In this document: one piece after another, positions 51,293 to 60,923 of the stretch | Layout: each line of letters begins with the position of its first letter | Position numbering within the stretch: the first letter of the stretch is position 1 | Notes under the pieces: model-generated | Databases searched by the model: none | What the model was told of the DNA's origin: nothing | What the model saw: only the letters and a program-made list of their open reading frames with translations | Assembly (NCBI RefSeq): GCF_030695525.1 | Contig: NZ_JAUYSS010000008.1 | Span: 62,001-126,000, forward strand | Length of the DNA: 64,000 nt | Direction of reading: 5' to 3' | DNA from: Daejeonella sp. | GTDB taxonomy: Bacteria; Bacteroidota; Bacteroidia; Sphingobacteriales; Sphingobacteriaceae | Translations under genes and position numbers: made by a program

Positions 51293-52417
51293 TTAGCTCG
51301 CCGCTTCGGCCTCCTCAGTTACAGCCTGAATTAAGCCCTTAATATATCCATAACAGAATGCAAAGGACTGCCAGCTGGCAACAGGATCTTTGTGATAAGG
51401 TACGTGATCAGGCATAACCATACCATCAAAACCTACTTCACGCAATTCCCTAACAACCTGAAGGAAATTCATGTCCCCATTATCAGGATAAACCTCCTGG
51501 AAATTTCCCCATCCACCTTTGATGTTTCTCAGGTGAATGTTAAATATCTGATTCCGTTCTCCGGCCCATCTGATGATTGGAATGATATCATTTTTGGGAT
51601 CCTTTAAACCTTCAGCAATAGAACCGATACAGAAGTTAAAGCCATGATATTTGCTGTCATAAAGTTGAGCGAAGCGCTTAATTCCTTCAAATACATCCGG
51701 ACTGTTCCAACGGGTGATTCCCCTGTAGCCAACAGGAGCAGGTGGATCAGCAATATGGTTAGCCAGTTTTACATTATATTCTTTAGCAACCGGCAGAGTT
51801 CTGTCTAATAAATAGGTGATCCGTTCAAACATATCATCGATGCTTACATCCCCGGCAATGGTTTTTGGGTCATTCCTTCTCAATGCTTCAGGCAGATCCC
51901 AGGTACTGTATTCTGCATTGCCCCGTTTCGGATCAATTGTTCTTCCGGTTCTAAGTACTGGCAGGATGGTAGTATTATAATTAATTACTTTAATTCCTGT
52001 TTTCCCTGAAACCATGATCATTTGATTGAGCATTTCGATTTCGCGGTCTCTTTCCGGACTTTTACCAAGCATTACGTTAGGGAAAATCACTTTGTCAATA
52101 CCGGCAGAAGTCAATGGCCAGTGGTAGGCATCCAGGCTTATTCCATACTTTTCACAAGCCTCTCTTTTCCGGAGTGAATCTTCGAGATCCCATCCCACTC
52201 CAGGAATAACTTTAGGAGCTCCCCCATCAATATTATAAACCCCGCAGCGCCCTTTCAATTGGAGGTTCTCTTCGGTAGTTCCACCAGACTGGCATCCAAC
52301 TTTCATCAATACCTTTCTCGGTTTTGGTTTTACTTCTGCCATTGACTCGATTGGAGACAAAACGGATGCACCTATGGATCCGGCAGCAATTGTTTTAACA
52401 AAATTTCTACGTTGCAT
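51293..52417 (-). CDS. Tat-exported UxuA-like (mannonate dehydratase-type) TIM-barrel protein
   Basis: A 374-residue protein with a Tat signal (MQRRNFVKTIAAGSIGASVLSP) and a TIM barrel. UxuA features include NFCIGSIAEGL, FNIHLRNIKGG and MVMPDHVPY with metal-binding His and Asp/Cys residues. UxuA turns D-mannonate into 2-keto-3-deoxygluconate and is normally cytoplasmic, so a Tat signal is unusual. ATG 52417 is chosen because the signal starts there; a longer frame to 52513 overlaps the next gene by 59 bases and is unlikely. Confidence 0.8.
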   Translation of the reverse strand: MQRRNFVKTIAAGSIGASVLSPIESMAEVKPKPRKVLMKVGCQSGGTTEENLQLKGRCGVYNIDGGAPKVIPGVGWDLEDSLRKREACEKYGISLDAYHWPLTSAGIDKVIFPNVMLGKSPERDREIEMLNQMIMVSGKTGIKVINYNTTILPVLRTGRTIDPKRGNAEYSTWDLPEALRRNDPKTIAGDVSIDDMFERITYLLDRTLPVAKEYNVKLANHIADPPAPVGYRGITRWNSPDVFEGIKRFAQLYDSKYHGFNFCIGSIAEGLKDPKNDIIPIIRWAGERNQIFNIHLRNIKGGWGNFQEVYPDNGDMNFLQVVRELREVGFDGMVMPDHVPYHKDPVASWQSFAFCYGYIKGLIQAVTEEAEAAS

Positions 52418-52454
52418 AATTTTAATTTTATTAAGTTCGGTTAAACAAAATGAT

Positions 52455-53309
52455 TTACTTTTTTTCTTGTAGCAGAAAAAGGGAACTATGATCCAACTCC
52501 CCATGACCCTCATTAAGCAGCTGCTCCATTAATCCGGCTACTAATTCAGTGGCTTTTAAAGAAACCTGATGATTAGCTCCGGTTTGCAGGGCTATTCCCA
52601 TATCTTTCTTATGTAATTTTACTTTAAATCCGGGAACAAAATTCCCGTCTATCATGCGTTTGCCGTGTAAGTCTAAAATGCGGCTTTGTGCAAATCCTCC
52701 TAAAAGCACTTCTCTCATTTTCTCGAGATTAACCCCTGCTTTTTTGGCCATTGAAAAGGCCTCCGCCACTGCCTGTATCGTAATCCCAACAATCATTTGA
52801 TTACATGCCTTCGTCACCTGACCAGCACCGGCATCTCCAATAAGCACAATATTTTTGCCCATTGCCTGCAAAACCGAAAGGGCTCTGTTAAAAGATTCCT
52901 CAGTTCCTCCTGCCATAATCGATAAAGTACCAGCTTCGGCACCTACCTGTCCACCAGAAACAGGGGCATCCAACGCGGAAACTCCCTTTTCCTTGAGACT
53001 ATTATAAATTTCGATGCTCACACCCGGCGAAATGGTAGACATGTCTATAAAAAGAGAGCCCTTTTTGATTCCCGGAAGAATTTCTGAAACAACCTGTTTT
53101 ACTTCTGGTGAATCAGGTAACATCGTGATAATGACATCTGAATTTGCAGAAAGATCTGCAATACTTTCACATACCTTTGCCCCGGCAGACTGAACAGTCC
53201 CGGAAGAACTGCTTTTACTCAAAACATTAACCTCAAAACCGGCTTTTAATAAATTCAATACCATCGGTTTTCCCATGATACCCAAACCGATAAATCCTAT
53301 TTTTTCCAT
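52455..53309 (-). CDS. GarR-type 2-hydroxy-3-oxopropionate reductase
   Basis: This 284-residue beta-hydroxyacid dehydrogenase starts IGFIGLGIMGKPMVLNLLKAG (cofactor binding), then DAPVSGGQVGAEAGTLSIM, and the catalytic Lys is in VTKACNQMIVG. It fits tartronate semialdehyde reductase, which makes D-glycerate from the GarL product with NADH. It lies between GntP and the UxuA-like gene, consistent with an aldarate route. Other 3-hydroxyacid reductases of this fold remain possible. Confidence 0.88.
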   Translation of the reverse strand: MEKIGFIGLGIMGKPMVLNLLKAGFEVNVLSKSSSSGTVQSAGAKVCESIADLSANSDVIITMLPDSPEVKQVVSEILPGIKKGSLFIDMSTISPGVSIEIYNSLKEKGVSALDAPVSGGQVGAEAGTLSIMAGGTEESFNRALSVLQAMGKNIVLIGDAGAGQVTKACNQMIVGITIQAVAEAFSMAKKAGVNLEKMREVLLGGFAQSRILDLHGKRMIDGNFVPGFKVKLHKKDMGIALQTGANHQVSLKATELVAGLMEQLLNEGHGELDHSSLFLLQEKK

Positions 53310-53335
53310 TACCTATTAATTACAATTTAAAATTC

Positions 53336-54784
53336 TTAAACCAGTGGAAATAATTTTGCCCCTATCATAATGACGATAAGACCTGTAAAACCCATAACGA
53401 CTAACAAAGGCGAAATGGTCTTAAGTGCTTCTTTTTCTGTCAGGTTACTCAATTTACAAATAATCCAGAATCCGGAATCATTCATCCATGGAACTATCTT
53501 AGATCCACAACCGATTGCTAATCCTAAATACACAGGATGAAATGCCAAATCAGAATTCAAAGCCATCCCGGATAAAATTCCAGATGCAGTAATCAGCGCA
53601 ACAGTGGCTGATCCTTGTGCAGTACGAACAATAGCGGCAATCATGAAAGCCAGAGGGATTAATGCCATTTGATAACCTTTGGTCATATCTGCAATTTCAG
53701 AACTAATACCGGTTTGCTGCAACATGCCTCCAAATGCACCACCTGCAGCAGTAATCAGTATAATCCCCCCGCCACTATTTAAAGCAGCCTGGATTTGAGA
53801 TGAAATTCCCTCTTTCGAATCCTTTTTACGACTGGCCAGAATCAATAAAGCCGCAATTCCGCCAATTACCAGGGCAGTGTTCTTATTTCCAAAGAATCCA
53901 ACGATACTAATTAAAGTCTGGGACATTGGTGAAAGGCTACTGATATCAGCAGGTTTAAATGCATTTACAATTGTATCTATACAAATAAAGACCAGAGGAA
54001 TCAGGATCGGTAATAAGGAAATTCCTAAACCTGGAAGATGCTTAGTGTCAATGATTGAAGCAGCCCGGATATCTTCCAGTTTGGCATCTGCTGAATCCCG
54101 CATTTCAATTGGGCCTCTCTTATTCGACCATACCGAGAAAAAATATCCAGCGGTAATGGTAAAAAGACCTACAATTGTACCCGCAACCATCATCAAACCA
54201 ATTGGAATATTCATTTCACCAATCAAAAAAAGTGGGCCGGGTGCCGGAGGAACCAAAGAATTAGCCATAGCAGCTCCCGCCATAACACACATCACAAGTA
54301 AAAGGTAACTGTTTTTAATCCTTAATGCCATAGATTTAACTAATGGCATCATTAAGAAAATAACAGTATCAAAAAATACCGGAATACCTATAAAAAAGCT
54401 ACTCACCAAAAATGCGACAGGAGCTTTATCCATGCCCGTTAAATACAGGATAGACCTGATTATTCTCTCGGCGGCTCCGCTTTCCAGTAAACATTTGCCA
54501 ATAATGGCAGCCATGGCAATCAAAATTCCGATTTTAGCACAGGTGTTTCCAAACTCTGTAGCAATCCGTTCTCCAACATTTCTTTTCGAAAAAGACAATG
54601 CCGCATCCGCAGACATCCCTTTTGATACAGCATAATTTTGAAGAAAGTCAGGAGGGGTAAGCATTGAAACAATAAATGCTGCGAATAATAAGGCTAGGAA
54701 TGGATGAAGCTTGAAGCCAATAATCCCACCGACAACGATGACTACACCAATAAATAACAATAAGAATGGATCGGATAAATACAT
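53336..54784 (-). CDS. GntP-family gluconate/sugar-acid permease
   Basis: This 482-residue membrane protein has about 12-14 helices and GntP-family stretches such as GFKLHPFLALLFAAFIV near the start, FFIGIPVFFDTVIFLMMPLV and NSLVPPAPGPLFLIGEMNIP. Members import gluconate, idonate or other acids with protons. Here glucarate or a related acid is the likely cargo given the enzymes around it. Confidence 0.9.
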   Translation of the reverse strand: MYLSDPFLLLFIGVVIVVGGIIGFKLHPFLALLFAAFIVSMLTPPDFLQNYAVSKGMSADAALSFSKRNVGERIATEFGNTCAKIGILIAMAAIIGKCLLESGAAERIIRSILYLTGMDKAPVAFLVSSFFIGIPVFFDTVIFLMMPLVKSMALRIKNSYLLLVMCVMAGAAMANSLVPPAPGPLFLIGEMNIPIGLMMVAGTIVGLFTITAGYFFSVWSNKRGPIEMRDSADAKLEDIRAASIIDTKHLPGLGISLLPILIPLVFICIDTIVNAFKPADISSLSPMSQTLISIVGFFGNKNTALVIGGIAALLILASRKKDSKEGISSQIQAALNSGGGIILITAAGGAFGGMLQQTGISSEIADMTKGYQMALIPLAFMIAAIVRTAQGSATVALITASGILSGMALNSDLAFHPVYLGLAIGCGSKIVPWMNDSGFWIICKLSNLTEKEALKTISPLLVVMGFTGLIVIMIGAKLFPLV

Positions 54785-54797
54785 AAGATTAATCGGA

Positions 54798-55571
54798 TTA
54801 AATTTGTGGTTTTCTAAAATCTGCTAGTTTATTGGCCATATTACGTGCACCGTCAGCTACGAAAGTTGCGTCGGCACCACAAGCCAGGAATCGGATTCCC
54901 ATTTTATGGTATTTTTGATAATCATCGGGATTGAAGAAAAGTATTCCTACGGCTTTATTAGCCTTTTTTGCGGCTCCAATTATTCTTTGAACTGCATCCA
55001 GAAAATCTGGATGATCAAATTGTCCGAAAATGCCTAATTCCATAGTCAGATCTGCGGGCCCGATAAATAGGACATCCACTCCTTCAATGGCTGCTACTTC
55101 ATCCAGATGATTTAATACTTCCCTGGTTTCAATTTGTACCACCCCAAGAATCTGATCTTTGGACTTCTGGTAATAGTCATTAAAATTCAATCCGAATTGG
55201 GTAGCCCGAACCATTTTTGCAACCCCTCTGTTTCCAAAAGGTGGATAATGCAGACCCTTAACAACCTTCAAAGCCTCTTCAGCATTCCGAACCTTTGGGC
55301 ACATCACCCCTTCAGCACCCATATCCAGAACCCGGTGAATTCGTTGTGGCTCAGTACTTTCGGCACGAACTATCACTCCGGCAGAAGTATGTTCCAAAGC
55401 CTGTATCTGTGATAGTGTAGTACTTTCAGAGCCTGCACCATGTTCCAGATCAATCAAAACCCAATCAAAACCGGATAGCCCAACTATTTCGGCAGTGACA
55501 GCACTGCCTAGATTTAACCAACAACCATTCAGGGTTTCCCCGTTTAATAATCTCTGTTTTAAGTTTTTCAT
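54798..55571 (-). CDS. HpcH/HpaI-family aldolase, GarL-like
   Basis: This 257-residue class II aldolase has the family signature WVLIDLEHGAGSE, then VIVRAEST, GVMCPKVRNAEE, VVQIETREVLNHLDEV and VLFIGPADLTMELG. The Glu and Asp of QIET and PADL bind the divalent metal. GarL splits 5-keto-4-deoxyglucarate into pyruvate and tartronate semialdehyde. It is encoded directly after SusD (71-base gap) and before GntP, placing it at the start of the catabolic part of the operon. Confidence 0.87.
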   Translation of the reverse strand: MKNLKQRLLNGETLNGCWLNLGSAVTAEIVGLSGFDWVLIDLEHGAGSESTTLSQIQALEHTSAGVIVRAESTEPQRIHRVLDMGAEGVMCPKVRNAEEALKVVKGLHYPPFGNRGVAKMVRATQFGLNFNDYYQKSKDQILGVVQIETREVLNHLDEVAAIEGVDVLFIGPADLTMELGIFGQFDHPDFLDAVQRIIGAAKKANKAVGILFFNPDDYQKYHKMGIRFLACGADATFVADGARNMANKLADFRKPQI

Positions 55572-55642
55572 GTTAAATCTGACAGTGCTGTTTGTATTTA
55601 AAATTTAGTGTCGTTGTTCTCTGGTAAGTAAATGAAATATAA

Positions 55643-57169
55643 CTACTTTTTATCCCACCAGATGCGGGTATCCATAATATCAGCACCCTGCCTTGCAATT
55701 GCTGCCTGTACATTCGTTTTATTTACATTCAGTTCAGCGTCAGTATAAGTCAATCTCCGGATAAATGGTTCTGTCTTAAGATCCTTACCGGGATAAGGAT
55801 TCGGTGTCAGATTTGGGAAACCACTTCTTCTGAAATTAGCCCATGCTTCTGGTCCAATCAGAAAATTTGCCACCCAATATTGCGTGTTAATTTGTTCCAA
55901 CTCCTTTCCGGCTGCAATTGGATTTGCAGACACAAATGTGTTAATTGCTGCATCTGTAATGGCTGAACTTGCTCCATAACTTGCAAATTGCTGCATATGA
56001 GCGCGAATTCCATTGCTATAAAAAGTTCCCATAGTACCTGTTGTCCAATTCCTGAACGATGCTTCAGCCAATAACAATTGGGTTTGTGCGTATGTAACCA
56101 GGAAGCTGGGAGCATTCAATCCGGCCATCCGGGTACGGTCGAGCTGACTGTAATCCCATAAACTTGCCAAATTGCTTGCTTTGACTGCTGTGGTAATGGT
56201 GGTATTATCATAACCCAGAGGCGCCCCAATCTGAACAGCCGGGGTTCTGTTAGCCCTTGATTCAACCTGCTGGGCGCCACTTGCAGCACCGACATAACGC
56301 ACAGCAATTGCTGCTAAACGTGGATCATTCGCATTTTTAAGATGAGTTACAAAATCTTCGGCAAGATAAAAGAATGCAGACTGCCCTCCGTTTAATTGTG
56401 AACCAACCGGGTTTGCAAAAGATGCATTATGTCTGATGATCGCGTTGTCGGCGTTTGATTGCATCAGACCACCGGTAACTGCCTTTCCTACAGCTTCTGC
56501 GGCTTTGGTGGGATTTATTTTTGATAAACGCATACCGGCACGTAGCAGTAAAGAGTATCCAAATCTTTTCCATTTAGTTATATCTCCATCGTATAATACA
56601 TCGGTTGTAACCCTTGTTTTGGCAGCATCCAATCCTGCGGAGGCAGTTTCCAGCTCAGTTAAAATAGATGTATAAATTGATTCCTGAGAATCATAGGCCG
56701 GAGTTGAAATACCCTCCAGGTAATTTTTACCAGCCTGATTGTAAGGAACATCTCCATAGGTATCAGTCAAAAGCATAAATGTGTATGCTTTCCATATTCG
56801 GGCCATATTATACAGGTTGGAACGAGCCGGGAGATCTTTGGTTTTTGCAATTACATCAGTTAATTCTTTAACATTAGTTTGATAAAGATTATTCCAATTT
56901 CCTGCAGCAACACCACGGTTATCCTGATTAAAGTTAGCTGCTGAACCCTGACCACTAAAAGGTGTGATCATTTGCTTTACTATTGTAGTCTCATAACTCA
57001 GATTTCCATATCCGGGTGCAGTATTAATTATGGCTGAATTTAATTGATAAGAAGGCTCTACTGAGGTTAAGGCAATGGGGTTGACGTTCATTTCATCAAA
57101 ACCTTTATCACAGCTCAGCAGTCCGAAAAGGACCAGAAAAATAGCTGAAATTCTTAGTTTATTTTTCAT
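55643..57169 (-). CDS. SusD/RagB-family outer-membrane lipoprotein (SusD-like-2)
   Basis: A 508-residue lipoprotein (lipobox LLSCDKG) with SusD-like-2 features: NQDNRGVAAGNWNNLYQTNV, KAYTFMLLTDTYGDVPYNQAG and YDGDITKWKRFGYSLLLRAGMRLS. It would cap the SusC barrel and bind the ligand on the cell surface. The gene is 60 bases downstream of SusC. The presence of a SusCD pair in front of aldarate genes suggests uptake of a larger glycan or glucuronic/aldaric conjugate, not free small acids. Confidence 0.9.
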   Translation of the reverse strand: MKNKLRISAIFLVLFGLLSCDKGFDEMNVNPIALTSVEPSYQLNSAIINTAPGYGNLSYETTIVKQMITPFSGQGSAANFNQDNRGVAAGNWNNLYQTNVKELTDVIAKTKDLPARSNLYNMARIWKAYTFMLLTDTYGDVPYNQAGKNYLEGISTPAYDSQESIYTSILTELETASAGLDAAKTRVTTDVLYDGDITKWKRFGYSLLLRAGMRLSKINPTKAAEAVGKAVTGGLMQSNADNAIIRHNASFANPVGSQLNGGQSAFFYLAEDFVTHLKNANDPRLAAIAVRYVGAASGAQQVESRANRTPAVQIGAPLGYDNTTITTAVKASNLASLWDYSQLDRTRMAGLNAPSFLVTYAQTQLLLAEASFRNWTTGTMGTFYSNGIRAHMQQFASYGASSAITDAAINTFVSANPIAAGKELEQINTQYWVANFLIGPEAWANFRRSGFPNLTPNPYPGKDLKTEPFIRRLTYTDAELNVNKTNVQAAIARQGADIMDTRIWWDKK

Positions 57170-57229
57170 CTTAATATTTTTTAGTATTCAATTTATCTAA
57201 AATATTCTCGTGTTGAATGTTTGGATTTA

Positions 57230-60200
57230 TTAGAACTTAACGTTCAGATTGAATCCTATACTTCTCGTAATAGGCAGCCCGGTTGCTTCCAATCCAACCA
57301 AATTGTCGGATGGCAAACCGGATTGTTCAGGGTGAATGTTATCAACCCATTTCTTTATTGCCCAAACATTGTTAGCAACACCATTCAAACGCAATCCCTT
57401 GATAAATGAAAGTCTGGAAGGTATAAAACGTGTAAAATCATAGCCAAGCGTAATTTGACGCAATTGCCAGAGTCCGGCATTATAGACAAATTGTTCTGCA
57501 ATATTTTGGGAACGTACTGTTTCATAATATGCCTGAAGACCTGATTTGGTTGCATTTACCTGGCCATTCGGATTAACACCTTCACCAAGAACTAAGTTAT
57601 CCGCACGTCCAACTAAAGTTGCTTTGTGTAAGCCATGGCGCCATGCATTATGATTGGTTCCCGAAATTAGTTTATGCCCTAATTTGAAGTCGACAAGGAA
57701 AGACATCTCCACGCCTTTTACTGATAAACTATTGGAGAGGCCACCAACCCAAACCGGTATTGCCGATCCAAAGGAAATTTGAGTTGGAGTACGGAGCGGG
57801 CGACCATTTCCGGCATCAAATACTTGTCTGCCTTGTGCATCTCTTAAATACCCAAAGCCAAATAACTGTCCCATCGCCTGACCAACTACCTGGCGAAGCT
57901 CTCCGGTAAAATCAGCAGTACCCACAGTGATCATATTATCACTAACACCACTTCCCAGATTCAATACTTCTGTTTTATTGTAGGAAGTATTGAAAGCAAG
58001 ATTCCAGTAAACACTTTGAGTCCTGATTGGATTAACAGTAAGCAACATTTCCACCCCCTGATTCCTGCTTTGTCCAACATTGATCAACTGGTTTAAATAA
58101 CCACCTGCATTGGAAGTTTGTGCTCTTAATATCTGATCTGATGATAGCTTATTGTAATACGTGAAATCTAAACCTATCAGATTGTCCAATACTTTCAATT
58201 CCAAACCAAATTCCTTTTCAGAAACCCTCATTGGGCGCAGATCTGCATTGGGAACTGTAGATCCGCTTATGCTTCCTAAAGGTTGAGCTGCACCGCTTGG
58301 AGAAGGAAACTGCTGTGCACCTATTCCATAAAATAAATTATTGGCATACGGGCTAATATCAGTATCACTACCTACCTCGGCGTAAGCGGCCCTGATTTTA
58401 CCAAAGTTTAACCATTTGGGCAAAGATGAACCAAGTGCTTGGGAGAATACAAAACTACCTGTGACTGATGGATATAAGATACTCCTGTTAGCCGGCGAAA
58501 GGGTTGAAAACCAATCGTTACGTAATGTACCATTTAGGAACAAAAAGTCCTTGTAAGAAAGTTCAGCCGAACCATAAAATGAATTTACCTCGCGCTCTGA
58601 ATAATCATAAATTGCATCTCTCTGGCGACTATTGCCAATTGTATAGAGATCCCGTGTATAAAAGTCCTGCACAAAAACATTATGCCGGCTAATCTTCCGA
58701 TTCATTTGATTTCCACCAACATTCAGACTTGCACCAAAATCGCCAAAGGTTTTATTTGCACCAACTAAGAAATCAGCGTTCAACTCCCTGACTGAACGGG
58801 CGTCCTGGACGAACTGTCCATTCACGAAACCTGCCGGAGCGGCTGCCTGTCTTTGGGTACCTGTTGGCAGATTGTAATCCTGTTCCCTGGAATAGAAATC
58901 CTGTCCAATTCTACCTTGTACGAATAACCAATCATTGATATTGTATTTTGCAGTAACATTGCCGAAAACACGGTCATTATTAATGTTATCAAAACGTTTC
59001 AGCGCAAAATATGGATTCGTCCTGTTGGTAAATCTGGACCATACATTTTCATTCCCATTAGCATCTTCAGCATATTGTTCCAATATGGATAAAGGCATAG
59101 AAGTAGCCAGGGTGAATATAGTAACCGGGCTAAAATCCTGCTCGGCAATGTTAGGCGGATTCTTACGATACTCCTTAGAGTAGTTTATATTACCTGTTAC
59201 TGTTAATTTTTTACCTAAATTTTGAGTAAATCCTAAGTTTATTGTATTCCGGTCATAACCTGAATTTGGTAGGATTGTGTTGTTTTTAAGGTTTGAAACC
59301 GAGAGGTTTAATCCACCATTTGCACCACCAGAGGCTAAGCTGATTGTATTTGACAGATTACTTCCTGTTCTATAATATTTGTCGATAACACTACCTTGGT
59401 ACTCATAAGGTACTATTATATTATTAAAAAGGGTATGCGTCATGCCCGGTTGAAACTTCTCTCCAAAGCTCCAAACACCCGAAGTAGGAAAAGCGGTTGT
59501 TGGTCTTACCCCATTCTCTCCCTGACCATATTCGCTCTGATAGTCGGTATAATCCAAAGGATCATCAGTTGTATAATTTGAATTATAAGTTAGTGTAACC
59601 CCATCAGATCCTTTATTTTTTGTTGTAATCATAATTACACCATCCTTAGCTCTTGAACCATATAATGCTGAAGCAGCTGCACCTTTCAAAACCGTCATGC
59701 TTTCTATATCATCAGGATTGATACTCCCTAAACCATCACCTCCATCCGAAGTACGGTTACTTCCTCTTTGGGATACATCTCCTCTTGCAGCATAATTGGT
59801 ATTATCTATCGGGACACCATTTACTACAATCAATGGTGAATTATTACCACCAAATGAAGACTGCCCCCTGATTCTGATTTTACTTGTTCCGGCAGGGCCA
59901 GATCCCATAGGCGTAATATTTACTCCGGCAACTTTTCCCTGAAGTGCATTCATGAAATTGGTTGTCCGGTTAACAGTCAGCTCTTCTGCAGAGACATTAG
60001 TTGTTGCATAACCTAAACTTTTCGATTGTCTTTTAATACCTAATGCAGTAACAACAACCTCATTCAGGGCAGTATTGGCTGTTTCGAGTTTTACATTTAT
60101 TGATGTCCGTTGATTTACAGCAACTTCCTGTGTTGTAAAACCAATAAAAGAAAACACGAGAACACCACTTCCATCTGGAATGGTGATCGAAAATTTTCCA

Positions 60201-60805
60201 TCCAGATCTGTGGTTGCACCGATATTTGTACCCTTGAGCTTGATACTTACACCAGGAAGTGTCTCGCCTCTGGAATCAGAAACAAGACCCCTGACAACTA
60301 TATCCTTTTGCAAATTAACTTCTTCGGGAGCAGCAGAAAAATTCTGTAATTGTCTCAGGTCAGTGATAGGAATAGTCTTTTTAGAAACCAGTATTGTTTT
60401 ATTCTTAATACTAAAATCAAGAGGCTGATCCTTAAAAACATTGATCAAAACCTTTGAAAGATCTTCATTTGAAGCATTAATTGTAACCGGCTTCGCTAAA
60501 GCGAATAATTCCTCCTGAAAAAAGAAGCCATAACCAGTTTGCTTTTTTATTACCGTAAATACAGTTTCAAGGGAGACATTTTCACCGCTGTAGGTAATCT
60601 TTTGAGAAAATCCTTCGGCACTTGCGTTTAAGATTAAAACAACAAGAAGTATGAATGTCAGTTTCATAACACGGAGTATTTTATTGAAAATAACCCATTG
60701 TGAACTAGCATATGTTAAGAATTGAATTCCACTCTTTATCTCTGGCTTTGAGTCTAAACTATGGTTAAAACCCACATAGCCTTCATTTTTAGAAAATAAA
60801 TTCAT
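57230..60805 (-). CDS. SusC/RagA-type TonB-dependent receptor with STN domain
   Basis: About 1190 residues. After a short N-terminal stretch comes a hydrophobic segment (MKLTFILLVVLILNASA), then an STN domain (VFTVIKKQTGYGFFFQEELF), a carboxypeptidase-like insert (VVRGLVSDSRGETLPGVSIK and following), the plug (NFMNALQGKVAGVNITPMG, IRIRGQSSF) and the barrel that ends in NLNVKF. The STN domain fits signalling to the FecR protein encoded just upstream. The frame continues to TTG 60841; ATG 60805 is preferred, and ATG 60667 directly before the hydrophobic part is a second option. Confidence 0.93.
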   Translation of the reverse strand: MNLFSKNEGYVGFNHSLDSKPEIKSGIQFLTYASSQWVIFNKILRVMKLTFILLVVLILNASAEGFSQKITYSGENVSLETVFTVIKKQTGYGFFFQEELFALAKPVTINASNEDLSKVLINVFKDQPLDFSIKNKTILVSKKTIPITDLRQLQNFSAAPEEVNLQKDIVVRGLVSDSRGETLPGVSIKLKGTNIGATTDLDGKFSITIPDGSGVLVFSFIGFTTQEVAVNQRTSINVKLETANTALNEVVVTALGIKRQSKSLGYATTNVSAEELTVNRTTNFMNALQGKVAGVNITPMGSGPAGTSKIRIRGQSSFGGNNSPLIVVNGVPIDNTNYAARGDVSQRGSNRTSDGGDGLGSINPDDIESMTVLKGAAASALYGSRAKDGVIMITTKNKGSDGVTLTYNSNYTTDDPLDYTDYQSEYGQGENGVRPTTAFPTSGVWSFGEKFQPGMTHTLFNNIIVPYEYQGSVIDKYYRTGSNLSNTISLASGGANGGLNLSVSNLKNNTILPNSGYDRNTINLGFTQNLGKKLTVTGNINYSKEYRKNPPNIAEQDFSPVTIFTLATSMPLSILEQYAEDANGNENVWSRFTNRTNPYFALKRFDNINNDRVFGNVTAKYNINDWLFVQGRIGQDFYSREQDYNLPTGTQRQAAAPAGFVNGQFVQDARSVRELNADFLVGANKTFGDFGASLNVGGNQMNRKISRHNVFVQDFYTRDLYTIGNSRQRDAIYDYSEREVNSFYGSAELSYKDFLFLNGTLRNDWFSTLSPANRSILYPSVTGSFVFSQALGSSLPKWLNFGKIRAAYAEVGSDTDISPYANNLFYGIGAQQFPSPSGAAQPLGSISGSTVPNADLRPMRVSEKEFGLELKVLDNLIGLDFTYYNKLSSDQILRAQTSNAGGYLNQLINVGQSRNQGVEMLLTVNPIRTQSVYWNLAFNTSYNKTEVLNLGSGVSDNMITVGTADFTGELRQVVGQAMGQLFGFGYLRDAQGRQVFDAGNGRPLRTPTQISFGSAIPVWVGGLSNSLSVKGVEMSFLVDFKLGHKLISGTNHNAWRHGLHKATLVGRADNLVLGEGVNPNGQVNATKSGLQAYYETVRSQNIAEQFVYNAGLWQLRQITLGYDFTRFIPSRLSFIKGLRLNGVANNVWAIKKWVDNIHPEQSGLPSDNLVGLEATGLPITRSIGFNLNVKF

Positions 60806-60923
60806 AAATTTGATTGGTTTGGTGATCAGAAATTGAAGCAATTAAATTATTTGAAGTCCAAACTTTGACCAGGAGCGGGCCAACGCTTCTGGTTTTTTGT
60901 TTAGCCTTATTTTAGGTAAGAAA

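Noticed and set aside
51293-52513. Start of the UxuA-like gene at ATG 52513
   Set aside because: The extra 32 residues overlap the end of the GarR-like gene and precede an obvious Tat signal at ATG 52417.
53877-54308. 143-codon plus-strand frame inside the GntP gene
   Set aside because: Antisense shadow; the reverse complement of hydrophobic codons yields such frames.
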